Origin: Saururus chinensis
Taxonomy: Eukaryota; Streptophyta; Magnoliopsida; Piperales; Saururaceae
Length of the DNA: 64,000 nt
Assembly (NCBI GenBank): GCA_035235625.1
Contig: CP141144.1
Location: 31,803,014-31,867,013, forward strand
Direction of reading: 5' to 3'
The notes under the pieces are model-generated. The model did no database searches, was not told the origin of the DNA, and worked only from the letters and a program-made list of their open reading frames with translations. Both the position numbers and the translations under genes were made by a program. Numbering within the stretch: position 1 is the stretch's first letter; every line of letters starts with the position of its first letter. This document shows, one piece after another, positions 24,601-38,776 of this stretch.

Positions 24601-27600
24601 CACATAAGTTGAGGAAGAACGGTCAAATTGTGGTATAACTTTCTGCATTTAATTCATAATAACAAAAGTAATAAATGATTCAAAGGACTCTTTATACTTT
24701 AGATGATATAACTATTTGTAAACATTCTTAACGAACTTCGATTTTAAATGATTAAAAGGATATAACTAGACCAAAATTAGTCCAATTCGTTTGTCATTTT
24801 GTACATTTGATTCATTCTTACGAACTAAGTAAATTAGTACTTTTTTCTTTAAAATAACTAAATATACATTTGTGATGAGCTTGTGTGCTTTGTTCTGAAA
24901 CTCGTTAAGTAAGTGAAATTGCACAAGTTAAGGAAGAAAGGTCAAATTATAGCATCGCTTTCTCCATTTGATTTGTAATTACAAACGTAACAAATTATTA
25001 GAAGGCCTTTTTAAACTTTAAATGATATAACGATTTTTGCACATTATTACCGAAGTTTGATTTTAATCGATTAAAAGGATTTGGCCAAAATTGGTCCGAT
25101 TGGTTCATCGTTTAGTGCATTTGATTCATTTTTACAAACATACTAAATCTTCATGCGTGACGAGCTTGTGTGCTTTGTTCTAAAACTACTTAAGTGAATA
25201 AAATCACATAAGTTAAGAACGGTCAAATTGTAGTATTATTTTCTCCATTTGATTTATAATTAGGAACATAACAAATTATTTGGATGTCTCTTTAAACTTT
25301 AAATGATATAATAATTTATGCACATTCCTTACTAATATCGATTTTAATTGATTAAAATAATATAACTAGACAAAAATAGTCCAGTTGGTTCATTTTTTAT
25401 TACGTTTGATTTATTTTTATTAACATAGTAAATGAGTACATATTTCTTTAAAACAACTAAATATTCAATTGTGACAACCTTCAGTGCTTCATTCTAAAAC
25501 TAGTAAGCGAATGAAATCACATAACTTAAGGAAGAACGGTCAATTATGGCATAACTTTCTCCATTTGATTCGTAATTACAAACATAAAAAATGACTATGA
25601 TTCATTTAAACAATATAACAATACATGCACAATATTAATGAACTTCGGTTTTAATTGATTGAAAGGACTCAACCAAAAGTGGTCCGATTGGATTTTCATT
25701 TAGTGCATTTGATTCATTCATATAAACATAGTAATTGTGTACGTATTTCTTTAAAACAACTCAATATACATTTGTAATGAGCTTGGGTAATTTGTTCTAT
25801 ACCTAGTTAAGTGAATGAAAACACATAAGTCAAGGAAGAATGGTCAAATTATGTTATGACTTTCTCCATTTAATTCGTAACTACAAATGTAAAAAATAAT
25901 TAAGAAGTCTTTTTAAACTTTTAAACAATAGAACGATTTGTACACATTATTAACGTACTTTGGTCTTAATCGATTAAAATGATATAACGACCAAATGTGG
26001 TTTGATTTGTTCGTCATTTAGTGTATTTGATTCATTCTTACAAATGTAGTAAATGTGTCCTTTGCACAGAAACTAGTTAAACAAATGAAATCTCATAAGT
26101 TAAAGAAGAACAGTAAAATTGTGGCATTGCCTTTTCCATTTGATTCATAATTGCAAACATAACAAATGGTTGAGAAGTTTTTTTAAACTTTAAACGATTT
26201 AATGATTTGTACACATTATTAACAAACTTTGGTTTTAATCGATTAAAAGGATATACTAGAAAAAAAGTGGTTTGATTGGTTTGTCGTTTAGTGTGTTTGA
26301 TTCATTCTTACGAACATAGTAAATGAGTACATATTTCTTAAAAAATATTAAATAAACATTCATGACGAGTATAGGTGCTTTGTTCTAAAACTAGTTAAAC
26401 AAATGAAATCACATAAGTTAAGGAAGAACGATTAAATTGTGGTATCACTTTTTCTATTTGATTCGTAATTATGAATATAATAACTAATTGGGAGGTTTGT
26501 TTAAACATTAAACTATATAACGATTCATGCAAATTCATAACAAACATCGGTTTTAATTAATTACAAGATATAAGTAGACCAAAGTGGTCCAATTGGTTCG
26601 TCATTTAGTGCATTATATTCATTCTTACAAACGTAGTAAATGTGTAATTATTTTTTTATAACAACTAAATACACATTTGTGATGAGCTTAGGTGCTTTGT
26701 TTTAAAATTAATTAAGTAGATGAAATCACACAAGTTATTAAGGAAGAACGGTCAAATTATGATATCACTTTCTACATTTAATTCGTAATTATGAAATTAA
26801 CAAATGATTAAGAGGTCTTGTTAACCTTTAAATAATATAGCAATTTATGCACATTATCAATGAGCTTCGATTAGTGTGTTTGATTTATTCTTATAAATAT
26901 AGTAAATAAGTATGTATTTCTTTACAACAACTAACTATACATTCATGACAAGCTTAGAAACTTTGTCATAAAAATAGTTAATCTAATGAAATCACATAAG
27001 TGAAGAAAGAATGGTAAAATTGTGGCATCGCTTTCTCTATTTGATTCGTAATTACGAATGTTACAAATGATTAAGATGTCTCTTTGAAACTTTAAACGAT
27101 ATAGTAATTTGTGTATACTATTAACAAATTTTGGTTTTAATCAATTAAAAGGGTGTAACTAGACAAAAGTAATGGGATTGGTTCATCGTTTAGTGTGTTT
27201 TATTCATTCTTACGAACTTAGTAAATGTATAATTATTTCTCTATACAACTAAATACACATTTGTGACGAGCTTAGGTTCTTCATCCTGAAACTAGTTTGG
27301 CGAATAAAATCACATAAGTTAAGGAAAAACGGTTAAATTATGGTATCACTTTCTCCATTTGATTCAGGGTCTCTTTAAATTTTGAATGATATAGCGATTT
27401 GTGCACATTATTAACGATCTTTGGTTTTAATCTATTAAAATGATATAACTAGTCCAAAAGTGGTCCGATTGGTTCGTTGTTTAGTATATTTAATTTATTT
27501 TTACGAATATAGTAAATAAGTACATATTTATTTAAAGCAACTAAATACAAAATTGTGACGAGCTTTGGTGCTTTATTCTTAAATTAGTTGAGTAAATAAA

Positions 27601-30327
27601 ATCACATAAGTTAAGGAAAAATGGTCAAATTGTGGTATCACTTTCTCCATTTTATTCATAATTATAAATGTAACAAATGATTAGGAAGACTATTTAAACG
27701 TTAAATGATATAATAATTTATGCACATTCTTTACAAACATTAGTTTTAATCAATTAAAAGGATATAACTAAACCAAAATAATTTAATTGGTTCATTGTTT
27801 AGTGTGTTTAATTTATTCTTATGAATATAGTAAGTAAGTATGTATTTATTTAAAACAATAAAATATACAATCGTGATGAGCTTCAGTGCTTCATTTTAAA
27901 ACTAGTTAAGTGAATAAAATCACATAAGTTAATGAAGAATGATTAAATTATGACATCACTTTCTCTATTTGATTGGGAGGTACCTCTCTTTAAACTTTAA
28001 ACAATATAATAATTTGTGCACATTATTAGCAAACTTTGAATTTGATCGATTAAAATGATATAACTAGAATAAAAGTAGTCCGATTGGTTCATCATTTAGT
28101 GCATGTCATTCATTCTTAAGAAATTAGTAAATGTGTACTTATTTCTTAAAAACAATGAAATAGACATTCGTGACAAGCTTTGGTGTTTTGTTTTAAAAGT
28201 AGTTAAGTGAATAAAATCACATAAATTAAGGAAGAATAATTAACTTGTGGTATCACTTTCTCTATTGAATTTGTAATTACGAAAGTAATAAATTATTGGG
28301 ATGTCAAGTTTTAACTATATAATGATTTATGCACATTCATAACGAACTTTGGTTTGAATCGATTAAAATGATATAACTAGAAAAAAAGTGGTCTCATCGA
28401 TTCATCGTTTAATGCGTTTGATTCATTCTTACGAACTTAGTAAATGAGTATTACATTTCTTTAAAATAACTAAAAATGCATTTGTGACGAGCTTGGGTGC
28501 TTTGTTTTTAAAAACTAGTTAAGAGAATGTCACATAAGTTAAGAGAGAACGGTTAAATTATGTTATCACTTTCTCCATTTCATTCGTAATTACGAATGTA
28601 ACAAATGGTTTGGAGGTCTCTACAAACTTTAAATAATATAATAATTTGTACACATTCTTATCGAACTTTAGTTTAATCGATTAAAAGGATATAACTAAAA
28701 GTGGTCTGATTCGTTTGTCATTTTGGGTGTTTCATTTAATCTTACAAACTTAGTCAATTAGTACTTATTTATTTAAAATAACTAAATATGTATTCGTGAT
28801 GAGCTTTAGTGCTTTGTTTTAAAACTAGTTAAGTAAATAAAATTACATAACTTAAAGAACAACAGTCAAATTGTAGCATCACTTTCTCTATTTGATTCAT
28901 AATTACGAATGTAACAAATGATTTAGAGGACTTTTTAAACTTTAAACGATATGATAATTTGGGCACATTATTAACGAACTTTGGTTTAATCAATTAAAAG
29001 TATATAATTAGACCAAAAATTATCCAATTGGTTCATTGTGCATTTGATTCTTTCTTACGAACATAGTAAATGAGTATGCATTTACTTTAATACAACTAAA
29101 TACACATTCGTTATAAAACTAGTTAAGCAAATGAAATCACATAAATTAAGGAAGAACGGTCAAATTATGGTATCAATTTCTCCATTTGATTCATAATAAT
29201 GAACACAACAAATGATTTGGAGGCCTTTTTAGACTTTAAAATGATATAACGATTTGTGCACATTATTAATGAACTTTGGTTCATCATTTAATGCATTTTA
29301 TTCATTCTTACGAACTTAGTAAATATGTACTTATTTATTTTAAACAACTAAATACACATTCATGACGAGCTTTGGTGCTTTGTTTTAAAACTAGTTAAGA
29401 GAACAAAATCATATAACTTAAGGAAGAACTATCAAATTATAGTATCACTTTTTCTTTTTCATTCGTAATTACGATCATAACAAATAATTTAAAGGTCTCT
29501 TTAAACTTTAAATGATATAACAATTTATGGATATTTTTAACGAACTTTGATTTTAATTAATTAAAAGAATATAACTTGACCAAAAATATCCAAGTATTTT
29601 GTCATTTTGTGCATTTGATTTACATTAGTGACGAGCTTATGTCCTTTGTTCTAAAATTAGTTAAGTGAATGAAATCACAGAAGTTAAGGAAGAATGGTCA
29701 AATTGTGACATTGTTTTTTAATTTGATTCATAATTACGAACGTAACAAATGATTGGGAGGCCTTTTTAAACTTTAAATGATATAACAATTTGTATACATT
29801 ACTAACGAACTTCGGTTTTAATCGATTAAAATGATATAACTAAACCAAAAGTAGTCCAATTGGTTAATTATTTAGTACATTTGATTCATTCTTACGAACA
29901 TCTTAATAAGCATGTATTTCTTTAAAATAACTAAATATACATTCGTGATGAGTTTCAGTATTTTGTTTTAAAACTAGTTAAGCAAATAAAATCACATAAG
30001 TTTTGGAACAGTGGTCTTGTGGTATCACTTTCTCCATTTAATTTGTAATAACAAACATAACAAATGATTCAAGGGTCTTTTTAAACTTTAAATGATATAT
30101 CGATTTATGTACATTCTTAATGAACTTCAATTTTAATTGATTAAAAGGATAACTAGACCAAAAGTTTTCCAATCTGTTCATTGTTTAGTGCGTTTGATTC
30201 ATTTTTAGAAAATTAATAAATGGGTATGTATTTATTTAAAACAACTAAATATACATTTATGATGAGCTTGGGTGTTTTGTTTTAAAAATAGTTAAGTAAA
30301 TAAAATTATATAAGTTAAGGAAGAACG
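18690..30327 (+). repeat. Satellite array, subfamily B (about 36 monomers)
   Basis: Same monomer length and order of blocks as A but with consistent diagnostic differences: GTATCACTTTCTCCATTTG, AAAACTAGTTAAGCG, AATCACATAAGTT, CTTAACGAACTTCGG, CTTACGAACTTAGTAAATGA and CTTTAAAACAACTAAAT. Spacing between GACGAGC blocks is again about 320 bp (21092 to 21412). Some monomers have large internal deletions, for example near 24372 and 26045. Short open frames inside (such as 21078-21281 on the minus strand) are not shared between monomers. It is cut at 30327 by a solo LTR. Confidence 0.93.
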
Positions 30328-31212
30328 TGATGTGTTGAAGAAGAGAAGTTCAATTCCAACAATGTACTTCAAGGCATAATTAGATGTGAAAGTCTACTTG
30401 TGCATGCACTCTTATTATGTAGGATCCAAGAGCATGGCATAGAAGAAAGGCTAATAGAAATTCAAGCCTAAGAAGTTAAAGATGAAGGCCCATAAAGCAC
30501 ATGGAAGAAAAAGTTAAATAAAGACCATTGAACAAAGTAAAATTCGCCATATTTATTCATAGTGCAAAGATCAGGGCCAGCCATGCATTAAATGTGGTAT
30601 AGTATTATGTTTTTGGCCCCCTAACTTTCGTAGGAATGATAAGGAGTAGTTATTTTTACTTTTATTACACCTAGAATGTTGTTGAAGTACATTTATTCTG
30701 TACTTCCCTCTCAATTTAGAATTTTGAATGTTGTAAGCTTATAAATAAGCCTTCTCTATATTGTAATGGAAACTTTGTTTTAAATCCAAAAATATGGAGA
30801 TTGTTTGTTGAGTGTGTGTCACTCCAAAATCTAGGTTTTGTTTAAGGTGTGCCCTTCCAAACTACTTATCTCTGGCTCATCTCTTCTCTCTTGTGGGGGG
30901 TAGTTTCAGAAGTCCATTTACTTTTGACCGCCATCACGTTTATTTGAAGGTCTCCAACAGTTCATGAGCTGGAGTTCCTTGTGAAATTTCGTTTGTTCTT
31001 CTTGCTGCAATCTGCTACACCTCACCACAAAAACTATTCTATCTCGATTCACTTCATGGGGGGGGGGGTTATAGATTCCCATTTTTGTGAGCACCATCAC
31101 TCGCATTTGGAGGTCTCCGATAGTTTGTGAGCTGGAGTTCCTCCTAGAATCGGATTCCGCTTGTTTGTTCTCTCTTGCTACAATCCGTTGTGCCTCTTTC
31201 TATTTCTCATCA
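30328..31212 (+). mobile_element. Solo LTR, 885 bp
   Basis: Starts TGATGTGTTGAAG and ends TTTCTCATCA, so the ends form the short inverted repeat TGATG/CATCA. Flanks are GAACG (30323-30327) and GAATA (31213-31217), three of five bases matching, acceptable in a satellite this diverged. Removing the insert restores GAAGAACGGTCAAATTGTGG. It contains a TATAAATA at 30740-30747 and a polyT/CT-rich downstream part. An internal duplication of about 160 bp repeats the CACTCGCATTTGGAGGTCTC / GAGCTGGAGTTCC block (about 30930-31020 and 31090-31195), with a G10 run between. No coding region. Copia-type by general appearance only. Confidence 0.75.
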
Positions 31213-34200
31213 GAATAGTTCAATTGTGGTATCTCTTTCTCATCAGAATAATTCAGAAATTTATTTAAACTTTAAACGATATAATAATTTGTTTATATTC
31301 TTAACGAAGTTCGGTTGTAATCGATCAAAAGGATATAACTAGACCAAAAGTAGTCTAATTCGTTCGTAATTTTGCACTTTTTAATTATTCATACTAACTT
31401 AGTAAATTAGAACTTATTTCTTTAAAATAACTAAATATACATTTGTGACGAGCTTGGATGTTTTATTCAACAACTAGTTAAGAAAATAAAATCACATGGT
31501 TTAAGGAAAAGTGGTCAAATTTAGGTATTTTTTTCTTCATTTTATTCGTAATTACGAATGTAATAAATGATTTGGTCTTTTTAAATTTTAAACAAAATAA
31601 CGATTTATGCACATTCTTTACAAACTTCGATTTTAATGGATTAAAAGCATATAACTTGACCAAAAGTGGTCCGATTAGTTCATCATGTTGTACGTTTTAT
31701 TCATTTTTACAAATTTTATAAATTAATACTTATTTTTTTAAAACAACTAAATATACATTCGTGACAAGCTTTGCTATTTTGTTCTAAAACTAGTTAAATG
31801 AATGAAATCACATAAGTTAAAGAAGAACGGTCAAATTATTGTAACTTTCTCCATTTAATTTGTAAATATGAATGTATAATATGATTAGGAGGTCTCTTTA
31901 AACTTTAAATGATATAATGATTTATGCACATTCTTAACGAACTTCTCTTTTAATCAATTAAAAAGATATAACTAGACCAAAAGTAGTCCGCTTAGTTCGT
32001 TGTTAAGTACGTTTGATTCGTTCTTACAAACATAGTAAATGAGTACGTATTTCTTTAAAATAACTAAATATACATTCATGATGAGCTTAAGTACTTTGTT
32101 CTAAAACTACTTAATAGAATAAAATCGCATAAATTAAGGAAGAACGGTAAAATTGTGGCATTATTTTTCTCTATTTGATTCGTAATTACGAACGTAATGA
32201 ATTATTGGGAGGTCTCTTTAAACTTTTAAATGATATAAAGATTTATGCATATTAATAACGAACTTAGATTTTAATCAATCAAAAGGATATAACGACTAAA
32301 AGTGGTGCAATTGGTTCGTTCTTTACTGCGTGTGATTCATTCTTACAAAATTAGTAAATGAGTACTTATTTCTTTTAAACAATTAAATATACTTTCGTGA
32401 TGAGATTCAATACTTTATTCTAAAACTAGTTAACCGAATGAAATCACATAAGTTAAGGAATAACGGTCAAATTCTGGTATCACTTTCTCTATTTAATTCA
32501 TAACTAGGAACATATTAAATAAAATGTCTATTTAAGCTTTTAAATGATATAATGATTTATGCACATTCTTAACAAACTTTGGTTTTAATCGATTAAAAGG
32601 ATACAACTAGACCAAAAGTGGTCTAATTCATTCGTCATTTTGTGTCTTTGATTCATTTTTACGAACTTAGTAAATTAGTACTTATGTCTTTAAAACAACG
32701 AAATATACATTCGTGACAAGCTTGGGACCTTTGTAATCACAGAAGTTTAGGAAGAATAGTCAAATTGTAGTATCACTTTCTTTATTTAATTCGTAATTAT
32801 GAGTGTAACAAAAGATTGGGAGGTCTCTCTAAACTTTAAACGATATAATAATTTATTTTTATTCTTAATGAACTTTAGTTTTCATCGATTAAAAGGAAAT
32901 AACTAGACCAAAATAGTCAAATGAATTTGTCATTTAGTACATTTAATTCATTCTTATGAACTTAGTAAATTAATACATATTTTTTTAAAACTAGTTAAGC
33001 GAATAAAATCACATAAGTTAAGGATTAGTGGTTAAACTATGGTATCACTTTCTTCATTTTATTTGTAATTACAAATGTAACAAATAATTAGGAGGTCTTT
33101 TTAAACTTTAAACGATATAACCGTTTGTACACGTTACTAACGAACTTCAAATATAACTACATGAAAAGCAGTCTGAATCGTTCATCATTTTGTACGTTTG
33201 ACTAATTTTTACAAAGTAAATTAGTATTTATTTGTTTAAAAATATTAAATATATATTCATGACGAACTTATGTCCTTTGATATAAAACTAGTTAAGCAAA
33301 TAAAATCACATAAGTTAAAGAAGAACGGTCAAATTGGGGCATCATTTTCTCCATTTGATTCTAGTAACGAACGTAATAAATAATTTGGAGGTCTTTTTAA
33401 ATGTTAAAATGATATAGTGATATATATTCTTAATGAACTTTGGTTTTAAATAATTAAAATGGATATAACTAGAGCAAAAGTGGTCCGATTCGTTTGTTGT
33501 TTTGTGTGATTCATTTATTCTTATGAACTTAATAAATTAGAACTTATTTCTTTTAAACAACTAAATATTTATTCATGGTGATCTTAGGTGTTTTATTCTA
33601 CTAATTAAGAAAATAAAATCACATAAATTAAAGAAGAATGGTCAAATTTAGGCATCGCTTTCTAAATTTGATTCATAATTACAAATATAACAAATGATTA
33701 GATCTCTTTAAACTTTAATCAATATAATGATTTATACACATGAAATAAACTTCGGTTTTAATAATTTAAAAGTATATAACTTGACCAAAAATAGTCCGAT
33801 TAGTGAGTACTTATTACATTAAAATAACAAAATATACATTCATAATGAACTTATGTTCTTTGTTATAAAACTAGTTAAGCGAATGTAACAAATGATTTAG
33901 AGTTCTTTTCTAACTTTAATCAATATAACAATTTATGTAATGAACTTGGGTGCTTTGTTTTAACACTCTTTAAGTTAATGAAATCACTTAAGTTAAAGGA
34001 GAATGGTCAAATTGTGCTAACACTTTCTCTATTTGACATTACGAATGTAACAAACGATTTGGAGATCTCTATAAACTTTAAACGATATAACTAGACCAAA
34101 AGTAGTTCAATTCGTTCGTCGTTTTGTTTGTTTGATTTATTCTTACAAGCTTAGTAAATTAGTACTTATTTCTTTAAAACAACTAAATGTGCATTTGTGA

Positions 34201-35583
34201 CGAGCTTTGGTGCTTTGTTCTAAAACTAGTTAAGCAAATGACATCACATAAGTTAGGGGAGAACGGTAAAATTGTAACATTGAGAGGTCTTTTTAAACAT
34301 TAAATTATATAACGATTTGTGAACATTATTAACAAACTTCAGTTTTAATCGATTAAAATGATATAACTAGACCAAAAGTTGACCAATTAGTTCATCATTT
34401 AATGAATTTCACTCATTAATACGAACTTAGTAAATGTATACTTATTTCTTTTTAACAACTAAATATATATTCGTTACAAGCTTTGGTGTTTTGTTCTAAA
34501 AGTAGTTAAGAGAATGAAATCATATAAGTTAAAGAAAAATGGTAAAATTATAACATCGCTTTCTCTATTTGATTCGTAATTACAATCATAACAAATAATT
34601 TAGAGGTCTCTTTAAACTTTAAACGAAATAAAAATTCAAGCACCATTCTTGACAAACTTTGGTTTTAAGAAATTAAAAGCATATAACTTGACCAAAAGTG
34701 TTTGATTATTTCATCATTTTGTGCGTTTGATTCATTTTTACGAACTTAGTAAATGAACACTTATTACTTTAAAATAACTAAATATACATTAGTAACAAAC
34801 TTTTGTCCTTTGTTCTAAAACTAGTTAAGTAAATGAAATCACATTAGTTAAGGAAGAACGGTAAAATTATAGCATCAATTTTTTTATTTGATTCATAATT
34901 ATGAATGTAACAAATGAATGAGAAATGAACTTCAGTTTCAATCGATTGAAAGGATATAACTAGACTAAAAGTTGTCCCATTGGTTCGTTTCTTAGTACAT
35001 TTGATTTATTCTTATGATCATAGTAAATAAGTACATATTTCTATAAAACAACTAAATATACATTCATATGAGCGTGGGTACTTTATTTTAAAACTAGTTA
35101 AACAAATAAAAAATCATATTAGTTTGGAAAGAACAGTCTTGTGGTATCACTTTCTCCATTTAATTCGTAATAACAAACATAACAAATGATTTAGAGGTAT
35201 CTTTAAACTTTAAATAATATAATAATTTATGTACATTCTTAACAAACTTTTGTCTTAATTAATTAAAAAGATATAACTAGACCAAAAGTTATCCAATTTG
35301 TTCGTCGTTTAGTGCATTTTATTTATTTTTATAAAATTAATAAATGAGCATGTATTTATGTAAAACTACTACATATATATTCGTGACAAGCTTAGATGTT
35401 TTTTTTCTAAAATTAGTTAAATGAATGAGATCATATGAGTTAAGGAAGTATGGTTAAATTGTGGTATCACTTTCTTTCTCTATTTGATTCGTAATAACGA
35501 ACGTAACAAATAATTCAGAGGTCTCTTTAAACTTTAAATGATATAATAATTTGTTTACATTCTTAATAAACTACAATTATAAT
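31213..35583 (+). repeat. Satellite array, subfamily B (about 14 monomers)
   Basis: Continuation of the B array with the same landmarks (CTTTCTCCATTTGATTCGTA, AAAACTAGTTAAG, TCTTACGAACTTAGTAAAT). Several short monomers are present around 33780-34100, where deletions leave less than half a unit. The array runs directly into the 5' LTR at 35584. Confidence 0.92.
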
Positions 35584-36953
35584 TGATGCACTCAAATAAT
35601 ATACAATTAAATGTTATCATATTTCAAATTGTAATCCTATTTTGTATTAATTTATTACTTATTTGGGCTATTTATGTTTTAAATAAATTAGTTGGACCTT
35701 AATTGAGTTTACATATCTAAACAGGCTTTAACAGGATCCAATTGGAAGAGGAAGTGAAGCCCAACTACTCAAAGCTATTTAAAAGTCAAGAATGTACTCC
35801 TAATTATCTAAACATACATGAAATGGTTGAACACAACCTTTTGAACCCATTAGATTTGAGATTTGCATCAAGAGAACTAAATTAGGAAAGAAATTGATTC
35901 GAACAGATTGATACAACCTTAGTATTTTGACCATTATACATATAATTCGGATTGATATGATTCTGGTGGCATTGGAAAGAAGCCTTCCATGGCTATAATC
36001 ATTATTTCAGGATGAAATTCACAATTCCGAAGATTTATGGGTCGAATTTGGCATACAAAGGGACAGCTAGTTAACTAACCCGAGGCTAGTACATGAAGAA
36101 TATTTTCATTGATTATGATTGATACACATAAGAAAAGACAATGAGGCTGGTTGGATAACTAAAGAAAGATTCAAAGATATTTATTTGCTAAATAAATCAT
36201 TGATTTATTTGATTGATTTCGAAACTAATCATTGCCAAAGAAGCAACCAATCAAACAATCAATCAAGATGCAATCTAGAGAAATGATTTGACTTTCCCCT
36301 TTGAAGCAACCCCAGATGGACGTGATAGAGGCATCATCCCCTCCTCTTTGGAGCTCTCTTCTCCTATTTTTCTTCTCTTCTTTTGTATTTTTGTTTTTAG
36401 TTTTATTATAATGACTTTCTAAGTTCTTTAGTTAAGGCTAGGAATGAAGCTTGTATTTGATGTTTAATGGCTATGTTGATTCAAGTAAGTTCTTTATCAT
36501 TTTTTAAATTGATGTTCCATGTTTAAAGAGTGTATAACCTATATAATTATTTGATTCAGCGTTGACGAAAGGCCATTGATGCTTATAATTCCTTGTGATT
36601 ATATACTTAAAGTTTTCACATAGTAAACAATCAATTACTATTGTTCTATTTCAAAGTTCTTTAAAAGATAAATTTTTCGATTGAGACAAATTTTCATTTG
36701 ATCTTAATTGAGTTGTCATTTAAATCAAATACTCATTAAAGATTTACTGCAAGTAGCTTTCCGATACCTTTGCACTTTCTCTTTGATTGTCTCTTATTCT
36801 CTATTTTACCTTCCTTCTCTATTTTATTCTCTTTGTAATAGTTTTCTTTGTCACACAAGGCTTTCCCTGTGGATCGACCTTGTTTACTATAGTTGACAAG
36901 TAAAAAAAGAAATCTTCACTAGACTACTTCATAGTCTTGGTTTGGATGTAACA
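35584..36953 (+). repeat. 5' LTR of the Athila-like element
   Basis: Starts TGATGCACTCAAATAATATA in line with the start of the 3' copy (TAATGCACTCAAATAATG at 43970), and ends near GATGTAACA just before the primer site, giving about 1370 bp. The exact right border is inferred from the position of the primer site because the 3' LTR is truncated. Confidence 0.8.
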
Positions 36954-36958
36954 ACGAA

Positions 36959-36978
36959 TTGGCACCATTGTCGGGGAT
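36959..36978 (+). promoter_or_regulatory. Primer binding site (tRNA-Asp type)
   Basis: TTGGCACCATTGTCGGGG lies just inside the 5' LTR. It matches the TGGCGCCGTTGCCGGGGA type site used by Athila/Tat elements with C-to-T and G-to-A changes at CpG positions, which fits decay of methylated DNA. Confidence 0.8.
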
Positions 36979-37398
36979 TGCAACATGTGACAAGAATCCA
37001 TTACGAAAAAAATACTTACTCTAACTTTACTAATTCTCTAACATTTATTTTTGCACACTAACTCTTTAAATTCAGTCATTTACTTTATGTCATTTAGTTT
37101 TAATACTTAAATTCTGGAAAAAAAAATTTGAGACCAGAGGCACTACCCATGTTACTACCGAAAATTTTTCGGGATCAAACGTGTACCTTAATAGTGCCTT
37201 TGGCCTTATTTTGTAATTTAAATTTTGTATATTAACTTCTAACTCTCTAACTTTTTATATTTTATCATTTAATTTCTGTACTTTTACTTTCGTTTGTTAC
37301 CAAAAAAAAAGATTGTTGTTGCATGTTTACATGGGTGCGTGATAACTGATTGAGAAGAGTAAACAAATATTTTAAAAAATTCTCTTTATTTTGAAGCA

Positions 37399-38763
37399 AT
37401 GGAGGATATAAGAACTAATGAGGAACTAAGAAGTGACAATGGGGATAATAATAATGCACAAAATGTTCAAGTTAAAACCTTGTGTGATTATTTGCAACCA
37501 ACTAGATCAAGTTCTCCTTCTTGTATGATTTTTCCAACTAATGAGTGGTTTTGAACTCAAGCCAGGTGTAATTCAATTACTACCCAAATTTCATGGCCTA
37601 GATTTAGAAAGCTTATATTTGCATTTAAAAGAGTTTGAAGAGGTTTGTGCAACTTTGTCAAACCAAAATATTTCAAATGATGTTATTAGATTAAAACTCT
37701 TTCTATTTTCTTTAAAGGAAAAAGCAAATTGGTTGAATTTTTTGAAGCCAAGATCCATTGGAACATGGCAAGAAATGCAAAGAAAATTTTTAAAAAATTT
37801 TTTCCCCACCCATAGAACTAATGCACTTAGAAAGAACATCATAAATTTTTCACAAAAAGAAAATGAGACTTTCTTTCAGTGTTGGGAGAGATTTAAAGAA
37901 CTTTTGTTGTTGTGCCCACATCATGGATATGAAACATGGCATAAAATTAATTTCTTTTATAATGGTTTGACTAAACAAATGAGGCAATTTATTGAAATAA
38001 TGTGTAATGGAGAATTTTTTAGTCAAGAACCTAAGGAAGCAAAGGACTATTTTGATGTGTTAGCTAAAAATGCTCAATCATAGGAAGATTCTAATGAATT
38101 CGAAAGTAGTAATAAGACCAAATGTAATGGGACAACTAAGGGAGGATAATGTAAAAACAAAAATTAAATGTTTAGCTAGAAAAGTTGAGGCTATGGAAAT
38201 TAATAGGGAAAAGATGTTTAAAGCTTCTCAAAAAACAAAAGATATTTGCAGTATATGTGAGAGTTATGGACACCAAACACATGATTGTCTAACAATCCTT
38301 GCTTTTCAAGAAGTGTTGCATACTTAAGCAAATGGTATGAATACCTACAAAAGGCCATTTTCTTCTCCTTATTCTGAAACTTATACTCCTAATTGGAGAA
38401 ATCATCCTAACATTAGTTAGAAAAATGAGTCTAATGTGCAGGTACCCCCTTCTTCCTCAAATTACATTCCACCACATAAGAAGACTCTTGAAGACACATT
38501 GCAAACTTTCATGCAAAGTCAAGCAACAATCAACAACCAAATAATGCAAGCCATCAAAGAAGACTTCTATCACTTAATTGATCACAACTTTGAGCACTCA
38601 AGAAAAAAATAAGTTTCCTTCTCAACTTCAACCAAATCCTAAAGGTCAATTTGTAATTGAAAATTTAAATTCTTTAAGTTCACAAAAAGAGCATGCTAAG
38701 TCCATCACCACTTTGAGAAATAGAAAAGTCATTAACAAGGACATTCCAATAAAGGCTTTTTAA
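37399..38763 (+). pseudogene. gag: Athila-like gag (frameshifted)
   Basis: Encodes the nucleocapsid/capsid polyprotein of the element. Four pieces lie in shifting frames. 37399-37554 starts MEDIRTNEELRSDNGDNNN and ends in a stop. 37541-38083 holds the retrotransposon gag domain (FELKPGVIQLLPKFHGLD near the start, GTWQEMQRKFLKNFFP in the middle). 38070-38327, again shifted, has the zinc knuckle CSICESYGHQTHDC (C-X2-C-X4-H-X4-C). 38578-38763 keeps the spacer with LPSQ-like and TLRNRK motifs. At least two frameshifts and several stops break it, so no full Gag can be made. The zinc knuckle and the gag domain identify the family securely. Confidence 0.87.
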
Positions 38764-38776
38764 ACCTAAGGAGTTT

